Below, piece after piece: positions 40,501-46,776 of a stretch of 64,000 bases of DNA; the stretch's first letter is position 1, and each line of letters opens with the position of its first letter. The translations under genes were made by a program, and so were the position numbers. A model generated the notes under the pieces. That model was not told the DNA's origin, ran no database searches, and saw only the letters and a list, made by a program, of their open reading frames with translations. The stretch spans positions 313,627 through 377,626 of the forward strand of contig NMRA01000372.1 of NCBI GenBank assembly GCA_002633005.1, in the 5' to 3' direction. Origin of the DNA: Phoronis australis (Eukaryota; Phoronida; Phoronidae).

Positions 40501-43500
40501 ATATTTGCAACCGAATGAGGGTGGTCGTTCTCTGCAGTTTATACTCTGCAAATGTGACTTGAATAAATATTGCATGATTTTTCAGGGTTTGTCGCCATCT
40601 GAAAAGTCAAATCATGTTTTTAATTCATTACATATTCAGATAACACAGACACAGGAGACTATTTGTTGCGATCAAAAAAAAGAAAACGGCCCCGAGGAAT
40701 TGCAAGTCCGACCAAACGAAAATGGTGGTTCAAGGTTATGTATGACATCACCAGCAACTCCAAGCAATTACCAAAATATCTAGAAAAGTAGAGATTTTAA
40801 CCTGAGTAAAAGCACATATTTTCGAAAAGTAAAAAGTCTGTAGAATTCGATATTTGAATTTTCACCAATCTGCTGTTAATTGGGTCACGTGACTATACCC
40901 TTTAATAAAATTTAAACACAACAAAGGTACATTGAACGCAAAACAACTACATCAATCGCATGATCAGATAATAGTATTCAAGCTGAGTTATTGAAAACGC
41001 TGTTACGGTTTTTTTAAATTTCGTGTCGGTTTAGCTTTAAGCAACTTGAACGTTTTTTTTTGAAAGTCGTAAGAGTTTTATTTTTGATATCTCCTCGTGT
41101 AACAGCGGAACATTTAAAAACAATTACTGAAGCGTTTTTAGTTTGAAAATAAGGCATAAACACTTTTCTAAAATATCATTTCGTTTTAGTTTTATGCAAC
41201 TTGTAAGTTTTTTTTTTTTGAAAATCACAAAAGTCTTCCTTTTTGATATCTCCTCATGCATCAGTGGAACATTTAAAAACAATTACTGACGGCGTATAGC
41301 ATGTGAAAGTTCAATTTTGATGTTCCAAGGTCAGTTGAAATTGCACGTTTTTGGACGGTCCTTCACAACCTTAAAGTTATACAGAACACTACATCAGAAA
41401 GAATGGCCGACTGAAATAAGAACGAAGCGGCGCTATTGTTAAAAACCAAAAAATAAGAACTGAATGTACACGAATCAGATTTATTTTGTAACCACAGTGT
41501 TGTATAATGATAATAAACAAAAATTGTTAACTTGCCTTTTTCCACGTCTCGAATTTTGTGAGGATCGCAAAATTAAATGAAAACATCGACACTTCCAACT
41601 ATGTGAAACCGAGTGTCCAAATGTGACAACCATATTACCTAAACAGTGTTCAATATAATTTCAAGGTGTTACTGGGTGAATATTCGTAGGTAATATCTTT
41701 TCTTTAAATTTGTTTACCCATTCACGTAAATATGTGCATGAAAAAGACTGCAAATTAACTTTTTTCTCCACATGGAGTCTAAATTACCCTAACAATGTTT
41801 GTGCAGTACGCAGTGTCGTGTTTACTCGCTCGTATTGTCACCTGATAACTGTGAGTAGTAGCCGAGACGTTACAAGCTCGACTGATTGCAGAACTATATC
41901 CGTGTATTGATCTTTTCTTGCATTTCAGTAAGAGTTACCATAGGCTCGGTGATTTTTTTTCGGACCAAGTCAACAAAAACTTTGTAGGGGACATGGACAA
42001 TTTGATAAGCGTTCTCAAAAATGAGTTATCTGTCGAAATTCACTTCTCAATAAATCCATGTCAAGCCTCAAGACAACGTAACATTAACGTTAAAGGACAC
42101 TGAACCCTGTTCAATTTGCTAACCCGATTGTTTTTTGAATTGTTTGAAATGTTTTTACGAGTTCTCGCAAAGTCTTGAATTTTTAACAAATGCGATTTTC
42201 AATGCATTGCAGGGATTTCTTTCCCAAAATGCCTTGGTTGAGCCAGGGGCATAATCAACGTCAAGTCCAACGCAGTCTCTCATAGGCTCATTGCAAATAC
42301 TATGACGTCATTATGCAAGTTTGTGATTGGATAATTTGGTGGAAACCGGCAATGTTCCAAAATTATACTCCAAATCTCGTACAGTACGTCATCCCAACCC
42401 GGAGTCTATGGGAACCCCTGTATTTGTTCTCCCGTTCGCTCTCTTCGGTCTGCGTATAATGGTAAAATGTGTATTTCATAACCTACAGTAAAGACTGGAA
42501 TGAAACTCAAATGTATCGGATGTGCGTCCGCACGCAAGAATCCTTTGTGTCGTGGCGTTGGCATATTCGGATTTTTTGTACCCAATGATCACAAAAGGTC
42601 TTGGTGTATAAAAACAAAAACGATTCGGTTTTATTTGGATTGTAACTGTCTTATTAGCTAAACTCAGCAACTGCCATACAATGATAGACCGATCCTGAGA
42701 GCGATACCACGTCAAATGGTCCGAAAGAGAGCAATCTTGTCCGAGGTCTGATACGATCGAGGGATGGGTCTATATGTGCTTTATAACAAGAGCAACTACA
42801 AGGGGTTATGTTTTCTATGGGTTCTTGTTGGACAGACCACGAATAGTGACACCTATAACGTCCGGATGACATAAATAAAAAACGATGTTCCGGAAAAAAC
42901 GGAAGTTACCGTCGTTCGTGTTTCAGCCAATCCTAAACTAGAAGTATCAGTCATCGTTGTACTGACAACAAATATTATGTTATTCAGTGTCTTCTTGTGT
43001 ACCCAAGATTGTCCTGGAAACTTTTCATTATACAAGAGTTTCGAACACGTTTGAATGATCGTAACAATGTTTGCTAAAAGCAAGCGTGCAGGCCTACACG
43101 AAAGTAAAACCAATAACGGCGCGATCTATTCCGTTTTAACTGAAAACGTTTTCTTCCAAAGTCGATATACTAATAACAAGACACAGATTCCTGCAGACAG
43201 AGAACGTACTTTAATATGTCTTTAAGGCATCAAGCATGTCATTTGTTTCGTTTTTGTCCTAAAATTATGATTAATGCGGATGAATTTTTCTTATTTTCCA
43301 AAGAAAATTCGTTTTGACAGTGATGATTTTCCTCGCATCTAGCATCAAAGAGGACTAGGCTACATTGTCGGGTCTATACGGTATGAACGTACGCAAGAAA
43401 AATATAAATTAATATACCAATTTTTGTAGCGATGCAACATAAGTTCGTGTAGTAAAGAGTTCACTTACCTTTCCCAAACAGCGAGGTCAGGCAGATACAC

Positions 43501-43523
43501 ACTGCGATGCGTGCACCAACCAT
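1384..43523 (-). CDS. Large secreted modular protein: signal peptide, DUF11-like repeats, F5/8 type C domain (20 exons, 3' partial)
   Basis: Exons were joined by hand at GT-AG sites with matching phase: 43523-43469, 32738-32722, 32062-31922, 30004-29849, 27615-27394, 24074-23888, 21070-20880, 19967-19728, 17943-17695, 15679-15433, 13965-13712, 13169-12887, 11913-11741, 10476-10123, 9449-9309, 8824-8518, 4280-4019, 3129-2943, 2570-2300, 1547-1384. The total is 4101 nt, exactly 1367 codons, with no stop. Residues 1-18 are a hydrophobic signal peptide. Residues 25-1312 are divergent repeats, each with a VGD-x-F-x-L-x-P half and a half of the type DFG-x-V-x-N, D-N-x-I-x-V, Y, IWVA. Residues 1313-1367 resemble the start of a discoidin domain. 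N-x-S/T sequons are frequent, so the product is probably an extracellular or membrane-anchored glycoprotein with an adhesion-like role. That role is inferred. The end of the discoidin domain, any membrane anchor and the stop codon were not found. Confidence 0.85.
2300..2570 (-). CDS. Exon 19: end of module 8
   Basis: Acceptor ttatttag then TGG ACA GGT, phase 0 in. The product shows FYFSDNVTLTFKVIVDEQ and ITIPVDVSYCTVKRSNVT. The donor is uncertain: A|gtaaca at 2300 gives the phase 1 needed by exon 20 but is weak, so the true end may lie a little earlier or another exon may intervene. Confidence 0.65.
2943..3129 (-). CDS. Exon 18: module 8, DUF11-like core
   Basis: Acceptor ttttacag, donor CAG|gtgagg, 187 nt, phase 2 in and phase 0 out. 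The product has MDVQIRVKHANTSSAHAHNM followed by NVYF and KP. This matches the V.H...S.A.A.NV.V...P pattern I associate with DUF11-type repeat domains in eukaryotic surface proteins. Confidence 0.82.
4019..4280 (-). CDS. Exon 17: second half of module 7 and start of module 8
   Basis: Acceptor gtttccag, donor GCAGG|gtaagc, 262 nt, phase 1 in and phase 2 out. The product shows PENNILKLVATIRLADSYYH and WSVSLSGSNYKNVEYLP, then RPLLEVEVNGTFGNLTGM of the next module. The ~4.2 kb intron before it holds the long-TIR element. Confidence 0.82.
5738..7381 (-). pseudogene. Decayed transposon-associated gene with C-terminal CXC-like Cys cluster
   Basis: Minus-strand fragments in different frames read in the order expected for one protein. 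7381-7103 contains ISHYEFTLIPRGIF. 7092-6904 contains IILVFDTHKDNS and a basic tail. 6272-5976 contains RPPTIGALKQHVLRVWGQAV. 5950-5738 contains VRCQCKN..RCSCRSKDLSYTDLCQ. The PPT..AL.QH..R motif followed by a C.CK....C.C......CTDLC cluster is a recurring invertebrate repeat-encoded protein whose function is unknown to me. Stops, frame changes and a nested insertion at 6298-6440 mark it as dead. Confidence 0.6.
6298..6440. mobile_element. MITE nested in the long-TIR element
   Basis: 143 bp bounded by CATGGACGGCGCA and its near-inverse TGCGCCGCCCATG (one mismatch). The interior is two G-rich/C-rich blocks ending in CCCACTTTTTT, and it has no coding capacity. It interrupts the decayed gene of the host element, so it inserted later. 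Confidence 0.65.
8518..8824 (-). CDS. Exon 16: first half of module 7
   Basis: Acceptor tatccgacag, donor CTTG|gtgagt, 307 nt, phase 0 in and phase 1 out. The product shows SARVGDTLQFILDVTVG, LSLELNCTSPHANDMLCHV and VGLGLVANLG. The single N at 8869 is just upstream in the intron, 45 bases from the acceptor. Confidence 0.85.
8990..9275 (-). mobile_element. Short element ended by GGCGGATCTAGGAT
   Basis: On the minus strand it opens CAATGGCGGATCTAGGATACC and closes near ATCCGCTACTGG, an imperfect inverted pair, followed by a C-rich tract at 8997. It lies in the intron between exons 15 and 16. It shares its terminus with several other copies in this window. Confidence 0.45.
9309..9449 (-). CDS. 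Exon 15: end of module 6
   Basis: Acceptor tattttgcag, donor ACT|gtaagt, 47 codons, phase 0 at both ends. The product begins VTVEAVIMTSENATVGD, completing the DN-x-V-x-V strand begun in exon 14, and ends GVVTYNVDISTLTLT. Confidence 0.85.
10123..10476 (-). CDS. Exon 14: module 6, first half plus start of second half
   Basis: Acceptor tttccacag, donor AATAAG|gtgata, 118 codons, phase 0 at both ends. The product has PKVLTVDIYIPPS, YTLEILAPCNSTD, then GVLNLGYVGNI and HADNK. Here the intron falls after the D-N pair rather than before the DFG-like strand, unlike modules 1-5. Confidence 0.85.
11199..11480 (+). repeat. Dispersed repeat, copy 1 (partner at 33173-33475)
   Basis: Shares long diverged blocks with 33173-33475, for example GGTTATCGCCCATGGG, CAGGTCGCACGGAT, and CATTATCTTTATTATAA followed by GAACAAT. 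Both copies are intronic in the large gene and non-coding. Confidence 0.6.
11741..11913 (-). CDS. Exon 13: shortened second half of module 5
   Basis: Acceptor ttgcttcag, donor GTG|gtaagt, 173 nt, phase 1 in and phase 0 out, only 58 codons against 74-85 in other modules. The product shows ARDNTITAEFIFAIL and SKSYSVTLNTTSAPV. The IWVA-type strand is missing or altered. Confidence 0.8.
12887..13169 (-). CDS. Exon 12: first half of module 5
   Basis: Acceptor cctctag, donor ATAG|gtaaga, 283 nt, phase 0 in and phase 1 out. The product shows YRYGEPIAVSADSLIPLNS and NWKFSSASASLAVCR, then a long insertion, ending SDLKVNGLTNIG. It is the most divergent first half. Confidence 0.8.
13368..13432 (+). repeat. 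Possible tRNA-like SINE fragment
   Basis: GTGTCCGAGCGGTCC resembles an A box of class II tRNAs, and GGGTTTCGGTTTC about 35 bases on is a degenerate B box. There is no cloverleaf closure and no anticodon that I can defend, so it is at most a SINE relic. Confidence 0.25.
13712..13965 (-). CDS. Exon 11: second half of module 4
   Basis: Acceptor tgtctgcag, donor TCG|gtgagc, 254 nt, phase 1 in and phase 0 out. Signature VEFGAVSNIGK, LDNRIAYRIVV, MNSVSFCFN, CWVSSHTLNYTG. Two cysteines flank the position where other modules carry IWVA. Confidence 0.85.
14080..14640. repeat. Imperfect GGT/GTT trinucleotide-rich tract
   Basis: Long run of TGGTGG, GATGGT and GTGACG-like triplets with only short pure stretches. 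It yields Thr-rich or His-rich reading frames with no domain signal. It lies in the intron between exons 10 and 11 and extends to near exon 11. Confidence 0.7.
15433..15679 (-). CDS. Exon 10: first half of module 4
   Basis: Acceptor gctttcag, donor TTACG|gtaagt, 247 nt, phase 0 in and phase 1 out. The product shows SSGVYVVEIDLSSG and ATLEFLTPTSNSTNATLLK, followed by ICSITQITNGVNIYF. NST and NAT sequons are present. Confidence 0.85.
17695..17943 (-). CDS. Exon 9: second half of module 3
   Basis: Acceptor caattgcag, donor ACG|gtaatg, 83 codons, phase 0 at both ends. Clear signature: VVLDFGRIFN, EDNRITIRVCSRLMPN, TIGVYYSTNMIWVARQYTNV. This and exon 5 define the second-half consensus. Confidence 0.87.
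18964..19110 (+). mobile_element. MITE of the GGCGGATC-ended family
   Basis: About 147 bp starting CAGAAGCGGATCCAGG with an internal CGTCAGACATTAG block and a C-rich CCCCTCCCCTAAATTCG end. The same order of blocks is found at 35011-35167 and, inverted, at 38623-38786. Confidence 0.65.
19728..19967 (-). CDS. Exon 8: first half of module 3
   Basis: Acceptor tttttcag, donor GTG|gtaagt, 80 codons, phase 0 at both ends. The product has VLPGAAIGHFLNMTIPG and YRLELAFPFNRTDV, aligning with VGD..F.L..P and L..EL..P of exon 3. NMT and NRT sequons are present. Confidence 0.85.
20455..20581. mobile_element. Foldback MITE, 127 bp, flanked by GTGA
   Basis: The two halves are inverted copies with few mismatches: TTGATCACTGAGAGG and CTCAGTAATCAA at the ends, and GGTAGCAGACGTT with AACGTCTGCTACC inside. 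GTGA is present immediately on both sides (20451-20454 and 20582-20585), consistent with a target-site duplication. It is in the intron between exons 7 and 8. Confidence 0.75.
20880..21070 (-). CDS. Exon 7: second half of module 2
   Basis: Acceptor tttttctag, donor CTG|gtatgt, 191 nt, phase 1 in and phase 0 out. The product shows VILDFSVFV, NYWLGVSVMIN and KIWSGQED. The DFG-x-V-x-N element of other modules is reduced to NKDNSN ahead of the hydrophobic strand. Confidence 0.85.
23888..24074 (-). CDS. Exon 6: first half of module 2
   Basis: Acceptor cttttccag, donor ACTG|gtaagta, 187 nt, phase 0 in and phase 1 out. The product shows NVGQSAKYSLKMTLYN and YIDMYAPVNATGLAKLCGV, the compressed form of the first-half pattern. 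NHS and NAT sequons are present. Confidence 0.85.
24682..25313. mobile_element. Large foldback element, about 630 bp
   Basis: The ends are GTATCCCGACT and AGTCGGGATAC. Inner matching arms include CATCGATG / GGCCGTCGATGTC, CTCGAACAAAT / ATTTGTTCGAG, TTCTTCGAG / CTCGAAGAA and GGCCATTTTTAAC / GTTAAAAATGGCC. The arms are about 300 bases with indels around a short loop near TGACGTCA (25002). No ORF. It lies in the intron between exons 5 and 6. Confidence 0.75.
25560..26020 (+). repeat. A-rich dispersed repeat, copy 2
   Basis: Shares ordered blocks with 355-700 and 40830-41330: a GTTACATGACC-like site, AGCAAAACAA, CTGAACAG, TTTAAGCAACTT, TTTTTGATAGCCCC and GAACATTT. The right part overlaps the duplicated exon 5 unit, and a partial copy recurs at 27144-27340. 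Confidence 0.6.
25815..26989. repeat. Tandem duplication A, copy 1 (contains exon 5)
   Basis: Near-identical to 27144-28285 over about 1.15 kb with scattered substitutions and small indels. It ends exactly at the single N (26990), after GGACACAGCAAAACTTC, whereas copy 2 continues normally from the matching point. Confidence 0.85.
26085..26306 (-). CDS. Exon 5, duplicate copy
   Basis: 222 nt with the same splice sites and an open frame. Protein differences from 27394-27615 are few (for example FDAM versus FDTM, LPEM versus LPDM). Including both copies would give two second-halves in a row, which fits no other module. It is read as an allele misplaced in tandem, or less likely a mutually exclusive exon. 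Confidence 0.5.
27144..28285. repeat. Tandem duplication A, copy 2 (contains exon 5)
   Basis: Same content and order as copy 1, including exon 5 with intact splice sites and the TGTCACAA-rich block behind it. It continues into unique sequence at its right end, so this is probably the correctly placed copy. Confidence 0.85.
27394..27615 (-). CDS. Exon 5: second half of module 1 (upstream copy)
   Basis: Acceptor gttgtag, donor CTG|gtatgt, 74 codons, phase 0 at both ends. The product has the best-preserved second-half signature: IDFGSVSN, NKD, IVITF, STGVSYEN, KIWVAEH. A copy of identical length lies at 26085-26306. Confidence 0.8.
28970..29160. repeat. Cluster of TTGTGACAATTTGGGC units
   Basis: Several copies of TTGTGACAA(T/C)TTGGGC in both orientations, spaced 20-50 bases apart, with a CACACACACA run inside. 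Related pieces occur at 26530-26630 and 27840-27930. It reads like a degenerate palindromic repeat and not a gene. Confidence 0.5.
29849..30004 (-). CDS. Exon 4: middle of module 1
   Basis: Acceptor ccattttag then GCC GAG CTT; donor GGC TAT|gtgagc; 52 codons, phase 0 at both ends. The product begins AELLAPSMNNTD, which continues the strand pattern of exon 3 (P...L..ELLAP). It contains NNT and NTS glycosylation sequons. Confidence 0.8.
30492..30632 (-). CDS. Exon 3, duplicate copy
   Basis: Same length, same splice sites and open frame as 31922-32062, with a few substitutions. It is directly followed downstream by exon 4, which exists once. Either this copy or the upstream one is the true partner in the transcript; the two look like alleles placed in tandem. 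Confidence 0.6.
31293..31309 (-). CDS. Exon 2, duplicate copy
   Basis: Same 17 bases and same splice sites as 32722-32738. Joining exon 3 of the upstream copy (phase 0 out) to this exon (phase 1 in) would break the frame, so it is an alternative allele or an alternative exon and not an additional one. The copy lies in the tandem duplication whose junction is the single N at 31442. Confidence 0.5.
31922..32062 (-). CDS. Exon 3: first half of module 1 (upstream copy)
   Basis: Phase 0 at both ends, 47 codons. The product carries the VGDVISFKLSIWIP motif typical of the first half of the repeat module. Acceptor ctttcag at 32063-32064, donor AAG|gtaaat. A second copy at 30492-30632 differs at a few residues near the N-terminal end (GVGLPTMT versus GAGLPSVT). 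Confidence 0.8.
32722..32738 (-). CDS. Exon 2: 17-nt microexon (upstream copy)
   Basis: The acceptor tttttcag precedes GATGCTGGGCTGCCATC and the donor gtaagt follows. It enters in phase 1 and leaves in phase 0, encoding Gly-Cys-Trp-Ala-Ala-Ile when joined to exon 1. An identical exon lies at 31293-31309 in the second copy of a tandem duplication; only one can be used in frame. Confidence 0.75.
33173..33475 (+). repeat. Dispersed repeat, copy 2 (partner at 11199-11480)
   Basis: Same blocks and order as 11199-11480 with about one change in five to eight bases. Both copies run in the same direction, opposite to the host gene. Confidence 0.6.
35011..35167 (+). mobile_element. MITE of the GGCGGATC-ended family
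   Basis: Starts GAGGCTGATCTAGGATTTTG and carries CGTCAGACATTCGCACCCCC, AAATGGAATCTGGGAG and a C-rich end CCCTCCTAAATTCC. About 155 bp, non-coding, in intron 1. Confidence 0.65.
36373..36487. mobile_element. Hairpin MITE, 115 bp
   Basis: Near-perfect palindrome: the left arm includes GGCAAAACCTCTTGGAAATT and the right arm is its inverse. The outer ends CTCTCAGGTTGATGATATGG and CCATGTCATAAATCTGAGAC pair with a few mismatches. The loop is about 15 bases. It lies 0.5 kb upstream of the THAP ORF. Confidence 0.75.
36962..37261 (+). CDS. THAP zinc-finger domain ORF, antisense in intron 1
   Basis: 99 codons from ATG at 36962. The product has the THAP (C2CH) layout: MPLYCSASVPAC at the N-terminus, GISFFRLPREPE, KWLAVVKNEW, and VCGRHFVDSDF with the C-x2-H pair. 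THAP domains bind DNA and occur both in transcription factors and in P-element-type transposases. The first cysteine pair is spaced C-x6-C rather than the usual C-x2-4-C. The expected closing AVPT-like box appears only as VPLP in another frame near 37212, so a frameshift or a nearby splice is likely. No transposase core was recognised downstream. It may be a first exon or a pseudogene. Confidence 0.55.
   Translation: MPLYCSASVPACLNYKAAKKAGISFFRLPREPEMFRKWLAVVKNEWYAVNKMYEAGKHLRVCGRHFVDSDFSDEFRFTKELYIRSVAYACSLRLSSSTS
38623..38786 (-). mobile_element. MITE of the GGCGGATC-ended family, inverted copy
   Basis: Bounded by CAGTGGCGTATCTAGAGG and TCCTGGATCCGCCCCTG, an imperfect inverted pair. The internal GCGAATGTCTGACGGG block is the inverse of that in the other copies. 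This copy shows both ends best. Confidence 0.7.
40171..40475. repeat. Tandem array, 61-bp unit, five copies
   Basis: Units start with TCATTGTGAGT at 40171, 40232, 40293, 40354 and 40415 and contain GACATTCACGGTCAAAACATT and CTACAGGTACTAGCC. Units differ at few positions, and alternate units share TTTGACCACTG or TATGACTGCTG, suggesting a higher-order two-unit pattern. Confidence 0.9.
40830..41330 (+). repeat. A-rich dispersed repeat, copy 3, internally duplicated
   Basis: Shares the block order of 355-700 and 25560-26020. Inside it, about 160 bases from TTTAGCTTTAAGCAACTTG to AACAATTACTGA are repeated once (near 41030 and 41185) with 10-15 per cent differences. Confidence 0.6.
43469..43523 (-). 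CDS. Exon 1: start codon and signal peptide
   Basis: ATG at 43523 opens MVGARIAVCICLTSLFGK, a basic residue followed by a hydrophobic stretch typical of a cleavable signal peptide. The exon ends in GGGAAAG followed by gtaagt, a consensus donor, in phase 1. It is separated from the next exon by a ~10.7 kb first intron that carries an antisense THAP ORF and a tandem repeat array. Confidence 0.85.
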
Positions 43524-43869
43524 CTTGTAACTGTTTTCACTGACGATAATGTTGACTTATATCAGACAATGAAATGAGACGCGAAACTATCCATAAATGA
43601 TTTACGTACAAGCTTTCCGCTAATCACTTGATATTTAATTTTTATGAATAATTAATACGCTATCATTCTCCATTGGTAACACGCGGTTTAAACTCGACGT
43701 TAATGTATTGAAATTTATATCACAATAACTTCATGAATGCGATTTGATATCGATCGATTATCATGTGCGGTATACATGTAACTGACGTGAGCGTTTACAT
43801 TGTATTCCCCCTAGTGTCTCTGGGCTTAGAGAGGAAAAAATCCGCTTTCACTGTACGACTACGGAACTG

Positions 43870-44025
43870 AAAAATAAAAAGATGATGGTGTTGGTTGTGG
43901 TGGTGGTCATAACGATGATGAAAACGATGATGACGATGACGGCGGCAGCGGAGGCGGCGATACTGCAGCTGCCGCTGATGATGACGATGATGATGATGTG
44001 GTGGTGATTGTAATGGTGATGCTTT
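43870..44025. repeat. GAT/GGT trinucleotide tract upstream of the large gene
   Basis: Imperfect GATGATG, GGTGGT and GGCGGC triplets about 350 bases upstream of the start codon of the large gene. Confidence 0.75.
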
Positions 44026-44900
44026 CTATTTGCAAAGTTTAGTTTTGCGTCATCTAAACTTGGAGCTATTTTAAAATTAGACTTGATTACCGTCTAACGT
44101 TCATAAGGACATTTTGTTGGGAACACACAGATTATGCAAGACCCAATTAGCGAAGTTTATTTAGTAACATCTGGGAAGTACAGAAGTTAATGCATATACA
44201 CTACCTTTAAACAATGCATTCGGTGAAATATCCGCAGGTACATGCATAGGCGGATTTAGGGGGGGGCAGGGGGCCCGGCCCCCCCCCCCCTTGGCTGCCG
44301 CAAAAAAATCATAGGGAAATGTTTATTATTAATTAACCCCGGTAATTAAAGTTATACGGATGAAAAAAGATTTAAATGTGTGCACTTTTAGTGTTGGGGG
44401 GGGCTCAAATCCAATTTCAAGTGTCAAATTCGGAACATGGCGCATTCGTGACGGAACTATGGCTAAGTATAGCCTTTCCCGCTATATCCCAGGCGACCGG
44501 CAGTGGCGCTGCGCACTACGACTCAGTTTCCGTCGTCTGCTCCACTGTGCAATGAAGAAAATTTACTTCATTTTTTAAAGAAAATGGAACCTGAGTGACG
44601 ATGAAAAAACAGAAGCTGCTGGAAAGATGTGAAATTTAATCGAAGCCTTTGTGAATCACTCAGAAACGCGCAATACTCTCTTTGTCAAACCTTATGTTAA
44701 GACGACTTCCAAAGCAATGCCGTCATTATTGCCAACATGAAAAACGGATTTGGTCTTTTGGGCATTCGAAAACTATATTAAATACGACAAATGTGTTAAG
44801 AATCGATGGCATAAACATTACAAAAAGAAGTAGGTTTCGCGCGCAAACGCTGTGGACCATAAAGAAGTAGGTCTCTTAAAATAAACTTAGTAGTTAAATC

Positions 44901-44965
44901 GTGGTGGTGTAGCGGTAACGGTAACGGTCACGCTCACTATGCTCAAGGTCGAGAGTTCGAGTCTT
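44901..44965 (+). repeat. tRNA-like SINE head
   Basis: TGGTGTAGCGGTAACGG matches a polymerase III A box and GAGTTCGAGTC (44953-44963) matches a B box at normal spacing. The AACGGT motif is repeated in between. There is no acceptor-stem pairing, and the sequence continues into an unrelated tail ending in T-rich DNA, as in SINEs. Confidence 0.5.
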
Positions 44966-45835
44966 TGGTATTAGCAGTTTTTCCTGTTTGACACGTCCTC
45001 TTTTTTTGCCTTTTTTCTTGGATAATACTTCAGGAATGAAGGAAAATGCTTGATTTTTAGAGGTAAAAACAGAAAAATTTCCTGGGCGGGAGGGGGGCAA
45101 ACCCCCCTCCCGACCTCCCCCCATGCGGTGCTATGCGCATCTACAATCGTTGTTCAGTTTGCGCAAATGTTTCCAGCCGGATAAAATGTTGGGCCCCCCC
45201 CCTTGTGATATCCTAGATCCGCCACTGACATGATATCCATGGGAATTTTGAAACCAAAATATACTTTTGTGGAACTTAAGCGCAGACATTGATCGAACAT
45301 AATTAATGAAATCATGATACATGAAGACCGATGAAAATGGACGATGACTTGTGAAGTTATACAACAGTACAAAGAGGGACGTGTTCGTTGACCTTCGTAT
45401 TGCGCAGCGTGATAATCAGACTCCCTGGAGATTTCGCCACAGTAAGTCAATCGCGGCAGGTAGGAAAAAAATCAACATGGTGACTGAGTGAGTGTGGAAC
45501 AAACATCTAAATAGTTAAACATAAGAAATCTAAGAGAGGTGTTAATTTCTTACAAACACCCGTGTTCTTGTAAAATCCAGCTCTCACGGTGACATAGCTA
45601 CCCCGGTATGACTTCGACTGTCTCAGTCACATATAATTTACAGAAAATTTGGGGATACAGAAATTAAAGATATTTGAATCGATATTTTTTAAACTATCAT
45701 GAACCAGCAAGGGAAACAACTTAAAAGTTGTTCTCCCTGGTTGGTTCATTTTAGTTACAGGAGATAAGAAATACATGTAAATGACACCCCTTATAGATTT
45801 AAAATCCATAGTCGTCGATTCAGTGCTAAACATGC

Positions 45836-46224
45836 AAGGTACCTAAACTACACGTTAACGGACTCATAAACACGGTCACGAACGCATGAACACGACTCAC
45901 GTACATGTACCTGCAAACACGGGACACGGACTCACATTCACGAAGAAAGACAATTAACGGACCGCCAAACACGGTTTACGGACAAAATGTAGATTTCAGC
46001 TGACCCAGGTAGCTGATGAGTCCGTGACCCGTGTTTGGCCGTCCAAAACGGTGTTTCTTCGTGAATGTTAGTGCGTGTCCCGTGTATTTGGGTGAATGGA
46101 TCGTGTTTTGTGAGTCCGTTCCCGTGTTTGTGAGTCAGTGAACCGTGTTTGCAGGTACGTGAGTCGTGTTCATGCGTCCGTGACCGTGTTTATGAGTCCG
46201 CTGACCGTGTAGTTTAGGTACCTT
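45836..46224. mobile_element. Foldback element, 389 bp, built from short internal units
   Basis: Begins AAGGTACCTAAACTACACG and ends with its inverse (CGTGTAGTTTAGGTACCTT). The arms of about 170 bases consist of repeated units of the type ACGGACTCA..AACACGGTCACG, and their inverse TGAGTCCGTGACCGTGTTTG on the right. Part of the central portion remains paired, with TCAGCTGA at the centre. No coding capacity. Confidence 0.8.
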
Positions 46225-46776
46225 GATGTGTATATTTCAATAGACACGTAGTGTAAAGTACATCGCGTGCAGTGAAAACTTGGTAGATAATTCTTCAAAA
46301 CGCCGGTTTTTGTCTACTTGATAACCAAATTTTAAAAATGGTACAAACATGTAAAGAGAAGGCGACTGTAAAAACCAAATAATGGATACTTCAATTATCA
46401 ACTTTTTGGATTCTGACATTTCGCCAGACATCTAGTTAAAAGTTCTTGGCCGATAAAGCGCAGCTTTATTACCACTTGGCACTTTTTGATGTTTTAGACA
46501 GTAAATAATAATGTCACAAATTAAAACCAAACGCTTATTTTAGTAGTGATTTTGGAAGTTACGAGAGACCTTGGCGAGTATAGGTATGGAAATTGGGGGT
46601 GAGGATGACACTCAGGCCTTAGGTGAAACAGGTAATAAGGGTTGACGCCGTACGAAGTCGACCCTCCCGCACCGGCGACTTTGGCCAGTGAAGTCGAGTG
46701 TTAGTCTATTCAGTCTGCGGACAGTCTTGACTTTAAAGCTGACGTTCCAGAGTGGTAATTGTATGTTTTTATATAA

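Larger units (their letters stand above)
32739..43468 (-). other. Intron 1 of the large gene
   Basis: About 10.7 kb between the signal-peptide exon and the microexon. Apart from the THAP ORF, two MITEs, a hairpin MITE, the 61-bp array and two dispersed repeats listed separately, I see no further convincing exon. First introns this long often hold regulatory DNA; none can be defined here. Confidence 0.7.

Noticed and set aside
40505-40783. Possible downstream exon of the THAP gene after an acceptor-like tttttcag
   Set aside because: It is 3.2 kb away, no phase can be established without a donor, and the product has no recognisable THAP-partner domain.
42653-43113. Minus-strand ORFs near the first exon as alternative first exons
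   Set aside because: No signal peptide, no fitting donor and no similarity to the module pattern.
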